From NCBI GenBank assembly GCA_965224745.1, contig CBDCZY010000002.1:1240001-1304000 (forward strand): DNA of 64,000 bases, given 5' to 3'. The notes under the pieces are model-generated. The model ran no database searches. It had not been told where the DNA came from and saw only the letters and a list, made by a program, of their open reading frames with translations. The position numbers and the translations under genes are program-made. Numbering within the stretch: position 1 is the stretch's first letter; every line of letters begins with the position of its first letter. Positions 51,088-60,218 of this stretch are shown in pieces. Origin of the DNA: CBDCZY01 sp965224745. Lineage in GTDB: Bacteria; Pseudomonadota; Gammaproteobacteria; Methylococcales; Methylomonadaceae.

Positions 51088-52487
51088 AGCACAAGAGCCA
51101 AAAGGATCACAATGACAAGCGAGCCAGCAATAATATAAGCTAAATAGGGAAAAGCTTCTTGAATTTCAAATTTTACCGGCTGGGTAAATGGCCCCGGTTT
51201 GCCATCATCGCCGTTAGTTGCAATTCGCCAATAGTAAACGCCGTTTTCCAATGGTTTTTCTAACTGCAAATTTGACGCTGAGATAGTTGCTTGTTGCAAA
51301 ATGGGTTTTTCAAAATTATCTACATCAGCAACTTGCAAAAAATAGGTTGATTTGGCAGTTCCTGCTGACCACGAAAAAACCTGTGCGGATTCTTTGATAA
51401 CACCGTCGTTCAATGGCGAAATCAGATCCGGCGCTTTAGGTATAGCGTTAACGACAAAGGTGTGTTGTACATTCTTTCCTGCAAACCCATTTTTATCGGT
51501 ACCCCGTACCCTAATCGTGTATTCACCATCCGCAATAGCGGGAAATTTTATTGATTTTGTAGCGAACTGTCCTTCAGCTAAAATGTTGCCAATGCCATTA
51601 TCGCCAGATAACTCCGCAGCATAAAAAGTAGCGCCATCCAAATGATTTAGCTCAAAAGTAATATCGCTGGCCTCAAACAAATCAGGCGGATCAATAAAAC
51701 TTGGAGCCGACAGTAGCTTGACCGGTTTTACCGGAGGTTTCCCTTTTTTTGCAATTGTCCCAAACCCCTTGGGAATAATAACTGTCTGGCCGCCACTACC
51801 GACTGCAACTTTGCCTTCAACTACTTCTGCCTGCGTGTCTGAATCTTTTCCCACTACTTTAACGCGATATTGTGTGCCCCTAACGGCGGTTGTTGCCGAA
51901 GGCGTTCTGATCTCAAAGTTAGTTTCGGATGGTTTTCTTTTCTTTTTGACTTTAATTTCAGCGCTGCCTTTTTTTAACAAAATCTTGACACTCCCTTTAT
52001 TCTTACCATTAGAATTTTCCATTTCTTCAATCTTCAACACACTACCGCTTCTTAATAACATGGAAGATCCATCCTCCAACTCTAAAGTGGCATTAGAGTT
52101 AGACTTGACACTAATTTCATCATTGATCAGCAAGCCTTCTCCTGTATTAGCAGAGCGAGTCTTTCCTGTAGCTGATTCTAAAACCTTAACTTCGCCTTTT
52201 ATATGTGATAGTTGAGCTGAATTCGAGGGGCTTTTCAACCATTCTGAGGGGATTAGCAGGTTGCTGCCAACCTCCAAACGATATGGGTTAGCAATTTTAT
52301 TATAGGCTTGTAATTTTTGCAGGTATTGCAGACTCGTTAGATGTCTTTGAGCGACTGTCCAAAGGTTGTCTCCCTTTTGAACCTTATAAATCATGTCTCC
52401 AGCCAAGACAGAGGAGCCAATGAAGCCATCAAGACTCATTAGTACGACCCCAATCAAACAAATTCTGCCCACTCTAAGAAAACTCAT
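51084..52487 (-). CDS. LysM/FecR-domain periplasmic sensor protein
   Basis: 467 residues from ATG 52487, with GGGAG about 9 bases ahead. Signal sequence (ICLIGVVLMSLDG...), a LysM domain (YKVQKGDNLWTVAQRHLTSL, about residues 35-80), then FecR-like (LLINDEISVKSNSNATLELE, LRSGSVLKIEEM, TRSANTGEG, ATTAVRGTQYRVKVV). After that come fibronectin-like segments (DGEYTIRVRGTDKNGFAGKN, ENGVYYWRIATNGDDGK) and a C-terminal helix (YIIAGSLVIVILLALVL). It is translationally coupled to the CHASE2 protein and probably senses the cell wall or periplasm for it. Confidence 0.85.
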   Translation of the reverse strand: MSFLRVGRICLIGVVLMSLDGFIGSSVLAGDMIYKVQKGDNLWTVAQRHLTSLQYLQKLQAYNKIANPYRLEVGSNLLIPSEWLKSPSNSAQLSHIKGEVKVLESATGKTRSANTGEGLLINDEISVKSNSNATLELEDGSSMLLRSGSVLKIEEMENSNGKNKGSVKILLKKGSAEIKVKKKRKPSETNFEIRTPSATTAVRGTQYRVKVVGKDSDTQAEVVEGKVAVGSGGQTVIIPKGFGTIAKKGKPPVKPVKLLSAPSFIDPPDLFEASDITFELNHLDGATFYAAELSGDNGIGNILAEGQFATKSIKFPAIADGEYTIRVRGTDKNGFAGKNVQHTFVVNAIPKAPDLISPLNDGVIKESAQVFSWSAGTAKSTYFLQVADVDNFEKPILQQATISASNLQLEKPLENGVYYWRIATNGDDGKPGPFTQPVKFEIQEAFPYLAYIIAGSLVIVILLALVL

Positions 52488-52811
52488 CAATGCATTCTCC
52501 CTACATTGTCCTTGTATTTGTATTTGTATTTGTCCTGTTTAAGTCCTGTCGTTATCCATTGAACTTAGCAGGTATTAGGGGGATTTCCCTTTTGTCAATT
52601 TAAACCCTAGTGGTCATGCTATAAAATTAACTCCATATGCTAATTTAGTAATGACTCGTTGTAGTGAACATTGGATCATATAACAATTGTGTAAATACCA
52701 GCAAGTAAAAAATAACCCACACTTAACGATAGATATTTTGCTGAGTTATCTATGTTAAGAAAAAAGCACCCTAACAGCTGACTCTTTGGAAATAAAGTTT
52801 ACATTTGCCTA
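52488..52811. other. Intergenic region upstream of the LysM/FecR gene
   Basis: About 320 bp. It contains a short tandem repeat, (TATTTG)x3 at 52515-52532, in the leader or promoter region of the LysM/FecR gene, and AT-rich sequence likely to hold its promoter. Nothing else is seen. Confidence 0.45.
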
Positions 52812-53321
52812 TTACAAGTCTTTCGCTAAATGAACTAAAAAATCATCATGCTGCTGGTTGCTTTTAACTAAACCGCCGGCCAAACCAGTCCTCCTCATTA
52901 AGTCTGCCGCTAACAAAATAGGCATTAACCCTTCTACTAATTCAAATCGCGATAACTCTGCTTTGCCAACCCATTTCGCGTCAACGGCATCGGAAGCCGG
53001 CACAACCGACACTTGATTGGCGCATGGTTTGGCCAAAAAATCCATAATGACATAATGAAACCCTTCAATGCGTCGCTCAACCACAGCGACTAACTCATTA
53101 ACCTTTATTTCAACACCTGTTTCTTCATACACTTCACGGTGACAAGCCTCGGTTAACGTTTCACCCGGTTGTTGCTTACCTCCAGGCACAGACCATTGAT
53201 CGAGAGCAGGTTTGGTTCCTCGCTTAATCAATAAAAATTGACCCGTCTCATTGATCACAATCCCTCCTACCCCAGTTTTAGGGATGGGCAGAGAATTTAT
53301 ACTACTGCAATTTGCCAACAA
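52812..53321 (-). CDS. Nudix hydrolase
   Basis: 169 residues. The Nudix box is complete: GGKQQPGETLTEACHREVYEETGVEI (G-x5-E-x7-RE-x-x-EE-x-G). It belongs to the branch that opens with GVGGIVINETGQFLLIKRGT, close to ADP-ribose/NUDT-like hydrolases; the exact substrate is uncertain. The start is TTG 53321 preceded by GAGGTGG. It is the last gene of the pgk-...-ubiC block, 49 bp after ubiC. Confidence 0.85.
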   Translation of the reverse strand: MLANCSSINSLPIPKTGVGGIVINETGQFLLIKRGTKPALDQWSVPGGKQQPGETLTEACHREVYEETGVEIKVNELVAVVERRIEGFHYVIMDFLAKPCANQVSVVPASDAVDAKWVGKAELSRFELVEGLMPILLAADLMRRTGLAGGLVKSNQQHDDFLVHLAKDL

Positions 53322-53370
53322 ACCACCTCATTTTACTGAATTGATGCTCAAAAAAACGTAACTATTACAC

Positions 53371-53934
53371 TCATGATGTCTTAAATAAGCCGGGCAAAAA
53401 AAACTCACACACTAGCAAGTGCCTTCCACTAATAGAATAAAGAGTTCTTCTACCCCAGACTTGATCTGGTTGATCGGTGAAATTCTCAGGCACCTGGCAT
53501 TGATGTGACGAATCTAATTGTGCGACATCCAATGCCAGACGCTGTAATTTTGGGTAAGAAAATATCACTTCGCCAAGTGGCCGATTACCAAGTCGTGATA
53601 ATATACGCTGGCTACCTTGCAGGGTACTCCTTGGAATGATGGTTCTGGCCATTATCAGTGGAGTTTCACCAGCCAGTAAGACGACTTCTCTAACCAAACA
53701 ATAATGGCGGTTGCTTTCATAGAGCTGCATACTTTCACTCAAATAAGGTTTTGCCCAATCTTGGTACACAACGTTAACTGCAAATGTCTGTCCATAGTGC
53801 TTTTTTAAACGTTGTGTTAACGATTTTTTCTCATAAATCCAGGATTGAATATCGCCGGGTATACTTTGGTATGATCCGAGCCTGTTTTTTTTCCAATTTG
53901 GTTCCTTAACCAAAATATGACTATTTTTTTGCAA
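53371..53934 (-). CDS. ubiC: Chorismate lyase
   Basis: 187 residues. It removes pyruvate from chorismate to yield 4-hydroxybenzoate, the first step of ubiquinone synthesis. Family segments: SWIYEKKSLTQRLKKHYG, VREVVLLAGETPLIMARTII, RSTLQGSQRILSRLGNRPLG, and WGRRTLYSISGRHLLVCEFF with the conserved Arg. The start is TTG 53934, so initiation should be weak. It begins 7 bp after the recG stop. Confidence 0.92.
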   Translation of the reverse strand: MQKNSHILVKEPNWKKNRLGSYQSIPGDIQSWIYEKKSLTQRLKKHYGQTFAVNVVYQDWAKPYLSESMQLYESNRHYCLVREVVLLAGETPLIMARTIIPRSTLQGSQRILSRLGNRPLGEVIFSYPKLQRLALDVAQLDSSHQCQVPENFTDQPDQVWGRRTLYSISGRHLLVCEFFLPGLFKTS

Positions 53935-53940
53935 TTTTGA

Positions 53941-56028
53941 TTAGACCTCTGCGTATTGGGTTAAATCTCCCACCCATCGAGCAATGATAGGTTGAACTGA
54001 ATCAGGTGAATGGTGCAAAACCCATTCCCCCACTTCCTGAACTTTAGGAATAAGCGCTTTATCTCTTTCCAGATCGGCGATACGAAACTGCATTTGTCCG
54101 GTTTGGCGAATACCCAACCTTTCTCCCGGCCCCCTTAATTCGAGATCTTTCTCTGCTATTTGAAATCCGTCTTGAGTCTGCCTAATGATAGCCAGCCGTT
54201 CTCTTGCGATGTCTGATAATGGAGGCTGGTACAGTAACATGCAATAGCTCTGTTGCCCCCCTCGACCTACTCTCCCTCGTAATTGATGTAATTGTGATAA
54301 ACCTAATCGCTCAGCATTTTCAATGATCATTAAATCAGCGTTGGGTACATCAACACCAACTTCAATGACTGTCGTTGCTACCAGCAAATCCGCCTGATGA
54401 TTTTTAAAGGCCTGCATGATGGAATCTTTTTCTGTCGACTTCATACGACCATGTAACAATTCTATTCTGACGTTTGGTAATGCCTCGACTAGTTGCTGTA
54501 AGGTATCTTCTGCCGCTTGGCACTGTAATTTTTCTGATTCCTCAATCAACGTACAAACCCAATAAGCTTGATGCCCTTCGGCAACCCAGTCATTAATGCG
54601 ATGAATAATTTCTTGCCTTCTAGAGGCCGCTATGACGCGGGTCTCAATCGGCTTACGTCCAGGGGGTAACTGATCAATCGTTGAAATGGCCAAGTCTGAA
54701 TATTGCATCATGGCCAGTGTCCGAGGAATAGGTGTTGCTGTCAAAAACAACTGATGCGGCATCAAATTTTGAGAGCTTCCTTTCTCCCTTAAAACTAAAC
54801 GCTGCTGCACACCAAAACGATGTTGCTCATCAATCATTATTAAACCCAAATTTTTAAATTGAACACTGTCTTGGAAAACTGCGTGGGTTCCAATTACTAC
54901 ATAAACATCAGCTTGCGCTATAGCCTCCAATGTCGCTGCTTTGTTAGCTTTGTTCAGGCGTCCTGATAAATAAGCACAATGCAGATCAAAAGTACTTAAC
55001 CACTGACTGAAATTTTGGAAGTGCTGCTCTGCTAACAATTCAGTTGGTGCCATCAGTACCACTTGAAGACCCGATTTGGCAGACAATAACGCGGCATAAG
55101 CCGCAATAATGGTTTTTCCTGATCCCACATCGCCTTGTAAAAGTCGTTGCATGGGCATCGGTTGGCTTAGATCCTGCTGAATTTCTCCGATAACCTTCTG
55201 TTGTGCCTGGGTCAAAGCAAAAGGCAAGCTTTCAATAAAAGCTTCTTCTAAAGCATCATTCAATTCGATAGCTGTTGCTTGTAACTGGTTTCGCTGCTGT
55301 TTGATAAGTTGTTGGCTTAAAAAATGAGCCAGTAGTTCTTCAAACGCTAACCGCTGCCGATATGGCGTTAAAAGGTGTTCTTTATCGGCAAAACGTTTTC
55401 CAGGTGTATGCAGGGTTCGGACAGTTGCACTGATAGAACCGCCCCCTAACGTTGATAGAGACGAGCTTGGCAACCATTCTGTTAACAAAGCTCCATGTTG
55501 TTTTTCAAGGAGTTCCATAGCATGCAAAATCGCTCGTCTTATCACATTTTGCCGTAGACCCTCAGTGGTTGGATATACCGCAGTTAATTCAGCTTTGGTG
55601 GGAATATCATCACTGTCACTCAAACATTGATAATCAGGATGTACCATTTCCAAGCCCATATAACCTTCTCTCACTTCTCCAAAACAAACGACTTGATGGG
55701 CCGCTTGTAACGTTTGTTGCTGTCTTGCAGTGAAATGGAAAAAACGTAATGCGATGTAGCCACTACCATCGGATAGCTGGCAAAGAAGACTATTGCGACG
55801 TTGGTTCAAAATTTCCATGGACTGTACTTTTCCTCCAACCAGCACCGTCTCGCCAGGCTTTAACGTTTGCATAGATTTTATTTGCGTTCGATCTTGATAG
55901 CGAAACGGCAGGTGCAGTAACAAATCCTGGATGGAAAAAAGACCAATCTTGTTAAGTTGTTTGACTGCTTTAGGGCCAATGCCCGGTAAGATTTCAACAG
56001 GCTGACTTAACCTGTCTTCTAAATTCAT
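53941..56028 (-). CDS. recG: ATP-dependent DNA helicase RecG
   Basis: 695 residues. Wedge/OB part first (LPGIGPKAVKQLNKIGLFS, VGGKVQSMEIL), then the superfamily-2 helicase: Walker A LLQGDVGSGKTIIAAYAAL near residue 301, DEQH (motif II, IMIDEQHRFGVQQRL) near 398, TATPIPRTLAM, VIEVGVDVPNADLMIIENAE and QLRGRVGRGGQQSYCML. RecG reverses stalled replication forks and processes Holliday junctions. It starts 18 bp after ridA. Confidence 0.96.
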   Translation of the reverse strand: MNLEDRLSQPVEILPGIGPKAVKQLNKIGLFSIQDLLLHLPFRYQDRTQIKSMQTLKPGETVLVGGKVQSMEILNQRRNSLLCQLSDGSGYIALRFFHFTARQQQTLQAAHQVVCFGEVREGYMGLEMVHPDYQCLSDSDDIPTKAELTAVYPTTEGLRQNVIRRAILHAMELLEKQHGALLTEWLPSSSLSTLGGGSISATVRTLHTPGKRFADKEHLLTPYRQRLAFEELLAHFLSQQLIKQQRNQLQATAIELNDALEEAFIESLPFALTQAQQKVIGEIQQDLSQPMPMQRLLQGDVGSGKTIIAAYAALLSAKSGLQVVLMAPTELLAEQHFQNFSQWLSTFDLHCAYLSGRLNKANKAATLEAIAQADVYVVIGTHAVFQDSVQFKNLGLIMIDEQHRFGVQQRLVLREKGSSQNLMPHQLFLTATPIPRTLAMMQYSDLAISTIDQLPPGRKPIETRVIAASRRQEIIHRINDWVAEGHQAYWVCTLIEESEKLQCQAAEDTLQQLVEALPNVRIELLHGRMKSTEKDSIMQAFKNHQADLLVATTVIEVGVDVPNADLMIIENAERLGLSQLHQLRGRVGRGGQQSYCMLLYQPPLSDIARERLAIIRQTQDGFQIAEKDLELRGPGERLGIRQTGQMQFRIADLERDKALIPKVQEVGEWVLHHSPDSVQPIIARWVGDLTQYAEV

Positions 56029-56046
56029 TGGCGGGCATTGTAGTTG

Positions 56047-56445
56047 TTAATAGGCGTAACCTTGACCAAGCACCAGTGTTGCATCCATTTCAACCGCCGC
56101 ATCCTTTGGCAAGGCAGCAACACCAACCACTGCCCTAGCAGGATAGGGATGATCGAAATATTGCGCCATGATTTCGTTAACCACCGGGAAATTAGTGAGA
56201 TCGGTCAAATAAACATTCAGTTTTACGATATCCGACAAATCACCCCCGGCTTCTTTTGCAACTGCTTGCATATTGTCAAAGACTCTAATTATCTGATTGG
56301 AAATATCGCCTTTAACTAGCATCATGGAAGCAGGGTCAAGGGGGATTTGCCCTGATAAATAGACTGTAGCACCAACTTTAATAGCTTGCGAATAAGTCCC
56401 TATCGCTTCAGGTGCTTGATTAGAACTGATACTTTTTTTAGTCAT
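56047..56445 (-). CDS. ridA: RidA-family reactive enamine/imine deaminase
   Basis: 132 residues from ATG 56445. Family markers: APEAIGTYSQAIKVGATVYL, SGQIPLDPASM, VKLNVYLTDLTNFPVVNEIM, and PYPARAVVGVAALPKDAAVE with the catalytic Arg. RidA hydrolyses reactive 2-aminoacrylate from PLP enzymes. The ridA-recG-ubiC neighbourhood downstream of spoT is common in gammaproteobacteria. A TTG 30 bases upstream is unlikely. Confidence 0.93.
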   Translation of the reverse strand: MTKKSISSNQAPEAIGTYSQAIKVGATVYLSGQIPLDPASMMLVKGDISNQIIRVFDNMQAVAKEAGGDLSDIVKLNVYLTDLTNFPVVNEIMAQYFDHPYPARAVVGVAALPKDAAVEMDATLVLGQGYAY

Positions 56446-56485
56446 GGCATTGTAGGTCTGTACTATTGATCCCAACCAATTTGAA

Positions 56486-58657
56486 TTAAGCTTTTACCCG
56501 ATTAATCTTCAGCACTACATTTAATTTCTTTAGTTGTCGTATCACATTGGCGAGATGAACCCTGTTTTTTACACTTAGGATAATTTTATCAACTGAAACT
56601 TCGTGGTCTTGAGCCACGACACTTACATTTTCAATATTCGAATCCATGCTAGAAATGGCAGCTGCAACCGTCGCCAGTGAACCATGTTTATTGCGCATAT
56701 CGACTCTTAATTCAGCTGAGAATTCTTTTGCAATTTCTTCGCTCCATTCAGCATTGATCCAACCTGTCTGCTTTTTCCGCACTTCATTGCTATTTTTGCA
56801 CCCCGCATAATGGATAACAATACCGCGGCCAGGACTAAAAAAGCCAAGTATGGGATCACCTGGAATAGGCTTACAGCATTTGGCCAAGTTGACAACTACA
56901 TCTTCGGTGCCTTTGATCATCAACGGTTTCGACGAAGACGTCTCTTCGGAAGCATCTAAAGTAAACGTCGCCTGATGACTATCGCGGCAAAAACGTTGGG
57001 CTACGATGAACGGCATCCGGTTACCTAACCCGATGTCTTCAAACAAACTGATTTCTTGCTCTAAACCCATGTCTCTAATAATATTAGCAAGAACCTCCTG
57101 CTCTAGCTTTTCATATTCAATGCCCAGTCCTAATAGTTCTTTTTCAAGAAGACGTTTGCCCAACTGTATTGCTTCTTGCCGCTTGAAGTTTCTTAGATAA
57201 TTTCTTATGCCCGCTCTGGCTTTAGCGGTAACAACATGTAATAACCATTGTGGATTAGGACGCGCCCAGGTAGCCGTGATAACTTCTACTGTCATTCCAT
57301 TTTCTAAGATCGTTTGTAGCGAAACCAGCTCATGATCAATTCTGGCTGAAACACACGAATTACCTATATCGGTATGCACTGTAAAGGCAAAATCTACCAC
57401 AGTAGCCCCTTTAGGTAACTTAATGATTTTTCCTTGAGGAGTAAAAACGTAGACTTCCTGTGGGTAAAGATCAATTTTTAGATTATCGATAAATTCGAGC
57501 GAATCGCCTAACGATTGGTGGGTTTCTAAAAAATCATTTAACCATTCATTGGCCCATACTTGAGATTGAACCGCATGCTCATTATTTGCTTTATATAACC
57601 AATGCGCCGCGATGCCTGACTCAGAAGCAGTATTCATTTCATTGGTTCGAATTTGAATTTCTATATGAGTCCCGAAAGGCGTAATCAATACTGTATGTAA
57701 CGATTGATAACCATTGGCTTTGGGTGTCGCTATATAATCCTTAAAACGACCGGGAACGGGACTGTATAAATTATGGACAACACCTAATATTCGATAACAG
57801 GTTCCGACATCATGGCATAAAATCCTGAACCCATAGACATCAAATACTTCGGTAAACAACTTTTTCTTACTGAGCATCTTTTTGTAGATGCTATACAAGT
57901 TTTTCTCACGGCCGATGACATCACACTCAAGCTTTTCATCGACTAACCTAACCCCTATTGCCAACTCGATTTTTGCAATCACCTCTTTGCGATTACCTCG
58001 CCCCTTATTAACAGCTTTGTCCAACACTTTGAAACGCATAGGATAAAGCGTTTCAAAACCCAACATTTCCAGATGCTGGCGCATAATATTCATACCCAGA
58101 CGATGGGCTAATGGAACATAAATATCGAGGGTTTCTTTAGCAATTCGGCGTTTTTTTATTCGCGGCATTGCTTCCAATGTCCGCATGTTATGTAGACGGT
58201 CTGCTAATTTTACAATAATGACACGAAGATCTTTGACCATTGCCAAAAACATTTTACGAACATTTTCGGCCTGAGCTTCGGCTTGAGTTTTAAAATCAAT
58301 CTTGGTTAATTTGGTAACCGCATCCACTAACTCTGCTACTTCGCTATTGAACTCCAAAACTAACTGCTCTTTGGTTATCTGTGTGTCTTCCAGCACGTCG
58401 TGCAGAACCCCGGCAATGATTCCATTTGCATCCATCTTCATTTTAGCCAGAATAATTGCAACCGACAAAGGATGACAAATATAGGGTTCTCCGCTTTTGC
58501 GAACTTGTCCCTGATGTGCTGCATCACCAAATTGATAGGCTTTGGCAATAGTGTCGAGAAATTCTTGCTCCAAATAGTCAGACACAATGCCCATTAACTC
58601 GCTGAACAATCGTTCTTGCTGAGTTCGGCTCGTTAGTTTTGAGGCGGTGGCAGACAT
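56486..58657 (-). CDS. spoT: Bifunctional (p)ppGpp synthetase/hydrolase SpoT
   Basis: 723 residues. HD hydrolase domain (AYQFGDAAHQGQVRKSGEPY, GVLHDVLEDTQITKEQL near residue 86), synthetase domain (VYGFRILCHDVGTCYRILGV, RFKDYIATPKANGYQSLHT), TGS (VYVFTPQGKIIKLPKGATVV) and a C-terminal ACT domain (NKHGSLATVAAAISSMDSNI). With an intact HD motif it can hydrolyse (p)ppGpp and so is SpoT/Rel-type, not RelA. It starts 22 bp after rpoZ, the standard gammaproteobacterial arrangement. Confidence 0.95.
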   Translation of the reverse strand: MSATASKLTSRTQQERLFSELMGIVSDYLEQEFLDTIAKAYQFGDAAHQGQVRKSGEPYICHPLSVAIILAKMKMDANGIIAGVLHDVLEDTQITKEQLVLEFNSEVAELVDAVTKLTKIDFKTQAEAQAENVRKMFLAMVKDLRVIIVKLADRLHNMRTLEAMPRIKKRRIAKETLDIYVPLAHRLGMNIMRQHLEMLGFETLYPMRFKVLDKAVNKGRGNRKEVIAKIELAIGVRLVDEKLECDVIGREKNLYSIYKKMLSKKKLFTEVFDVYGFRILCHDVGTCYRILGVVHNLYSPVPGRFKDYIATPKANGYQSLHTVLITPFGTHIEIQIRTNEMNTASESGIAAHWLYKANNEHAVQSQVWANEWLNDFLETHQSLGDSLEFIDNLKIDLYPQEVYVFTPQGKIIKLPKGATVVDFAFTVHTDIGNSCVSARIDHELVSLQTILENGMTVEVITATWARPNPQWLLHVVTAKARAGIRNYLRNFKRQEAIQLGKRLLEKELLGLGIEYEKLEQEVLANIIRDMGLEQEISLFEDIGLGNRMPFIVAQRFCRDSHQATFTLDASEETSSSKPLMIKGTEDVVVNLAKCCKPIPGDPILGFFSPGRGIVIHYAGCKNSNEVRKKQTGWINAEWSEEIAKEFSAELRVDMRNKHGSLATVAAAISSMDSNIENVSVVAQDHEVSVDKIILSVKNRVHLANVIRQLKKLNVVLKINRVKA

Positions 58658-58679
58658 AAGATCACATCAAAAAAGGGTA

Positions 58680-58931
58680 CTAAGTAACCAACGTATCAAC
58701 CATAGTGTTCTGTGCTCCCAAGCTTTCAATATTTTCCTTTGTCACTAAGCCTTCAGCTATTTCTTTGAGAGCAATCACGGTAAGTTTATCTTTATTTCTA
58801 TCTCTGGCTTTTACCTCAACCATTGGTTCCGCACCGTGACATAATTGTCTTGCTCTCTCCGCTGACAGCAACACCAACTCGAAACGGTTGTTAACATTAT
58901 CCAAACAATCTTCTATCGTAACTCTTGCCAT
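58680..58931 (-). CDS. rpoZ: RNA polymerase omega subunit
   Basis: 83 residues, starting MARVTIEDCLDNVNNRFELV then LLSAERARQLCHG, followed by KDKLTVIALKEIAEGLVTKE, all conserved in omega. It assists beta-prime folding and mediates (p)ppGpp binding at one site. It sits between pgk and spoT. Confidence 0.96.
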   Translation of the reverse strand: MARVTIEDCLDNVNNRFELVLLSAERARQLCHGAEPMVEVKARDRNKDKLTVIALKEIAEGLVTKENIESLGAQNTMVDTLVT

Positions 58932-58963
58932 AAATACCTCTGTTGTTGATTAAAAAAGATGCT

Positions 58964-60133
58964 TCACTGCTGTTTGAGTATCGCAACGGCAGGTAATTCC
59001 TTCCCTTCCAAAAATTCTAAGAAGGCACCACCTCCCGTTGATGTATAGGAAATTCCATCGCTAATGCAATACTTATCAATAGCGGCTAATGTATCACCCC
59101 CTCCAGCAATTGAAAATGCCTTACTTGCAGCAATTGCTAAAGACAAATCTTTGGTACCATTTCCAAATTGATTTATTTCGAATACACCAACGGGACCGTT
59201 CCAAACAACTGTGCCCGCTGACTCCACTAATTCTGCGTAGCGAACTGCCGTTTCAGGACCGATATCCAATACCAAATCATCCTCTTCAATGTCAGAAACT
59301 TTCTTGGTTGTCGCAACAGCCGATTCAGAAAATTCTTTGGCACAAACTACATCGGTAGGCACTGGTATTTCAGCTCCACGATTTTTGGCTTGTTCCATTA
59401 ATTTTTTTGCTTCAGGGATCAAGCTCTCTTCATACAACGATTTACCAACCGCATAACCTGCCGCCGCTATAAAAGTGTTAGCAATGCCGCCACCAACGAT
59501 TAGTTGATCCACTTTTTCAGCTAATGTCTCCAACACAGTTAATTTGGTTGATACTTTCGAACCTCCAACGATGGCAATCAGCGGTCGAGCAGGTTGATAT
59601 AATGCTTTACCTAAAGCATCCAGTTCTTTGCTCAACAATGGCCCGGCACATGCCAGGTCGGCAAACTTAGCAACGCCATGGGTTGACGCCTGAGCCCGAT
59701 GGGCGGTTCCAAAAGCATCCATGACAAAAATATCGCATAACTTGGCCATTTTCTGACTTAATACTGGATCATTTTTTCCTTCCCCTGCATTAAAACGTAC
59801 GTTTTCACACAGTACCACCTCACCCGTTTTAACACTCACGCCTTCTAGCCAATCTTTCTCCAAGCGAACCGTTGTGGATAACAACTCGGATAGTGTATCC
59901 GCTACTGGCTTGAGAGAAAAGGTTGCATCAAAGTGTCCTTCTTCCGGCCGACCAAGGTGTGACATCAAAAGGACCGCTGCACCCGCTTTCAAAGCTGCTT
60001 GAATAGTGGGGACACTCGCGCGAATTCGGATATCACTAGTCACTTTCCCGTCTTTTATGGGTACATTGAGATCTTGCCGGATAAGGACTCTTTTTCCAGA
60101 TAAATCGAGTTCGGTCATTTTTTGCAAAGGCAT
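58964..60133 (-). CDS. pgk: Phosphoglycerate kinase
   Basis: 389 residues. Glycolysis/Calvin-cycle enzyme that interconverts 1,3-bisphosphoglycerate and 3-phosphoglycerate with ADP/ATP. Motifs: RVLIRQDLNVPIKDGKV, MSHLGRPEEG, NVRFNAGEGKNDP, AIVGGSKVSTKLTVLETL, VWNGPVGVFE and GGGDTLAAIDKY. ATG 60133 has a perfect AGGAGG 5 bases ahead. The order pgk-rpoZ-spoT is unusual relative to the common gmk-rpoZ-spoT. IS1380 copy B ends only 85 bp upstream of its start. Confidence 0.95.
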   Translation of the reverse strand: MPLQKMTELDLSGKRVLIRQDLNVPIKDGKVTSDIRIRASVPTIQAALKAGAAVLLMSHLGRPEEGHFDATFSLKPVADTLSELLSTTVRLEKDWLEGVSVKTGEVVLCENVRFNAGEGKNDPVLSQKMAKLCDIFVMDAFGTAHRAQASTHGVAKFADLACAGPLLSKELDALGKALYQPARPLIAIVGGSKVSTKLTVLETLAEKVDQLIVGGGIANTFIAAAGYAVGKSLYEESLIPEAKKLMEQAKNRGAEIPVPTDVVCAKEFSESAVATTKKVSDIEEDDLVLDIGPETAVRYAELVESAGTVVWNGPVGVFEINQFGNGTKDLSLAIAASKAFSIAGGGDTLAAIDKYCISDGISYTSTGGGAFLEFLEGKELPAVAILKQQ

Positions 60134-60146
60134 TCAGTCCTCCTAA

Positions 60147-60174
60147 TATATACTAAAGTTAAAATTTGTTACAA
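60147..60174 (-). promoter_or_regulatory. Candidate promoter for pgk between gene and IS1380 copy B
   Basis: Minus strand: TTGTAA (60174-60169), 16-bp spacer, TATATA (60152-60147), then AGGAGG and ATG. The predicted start is close to the ribosome site. Only 85 bp separate pgk from the IS1380 end, so this is the only pgk-proximal promoter the region can hold. Confidence 0.35.
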
Positions 60175-60218
60175 AAGCGGGGTTTCGTCCTTGAAGATGG
60201 TCTAGTACTTTACTATTA

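Noticed and set aside
52515..52532. (TATTTG)x3 as a phase-variation tract
   Set aside because: Only three units, upstream of the coding start; too short to claim.
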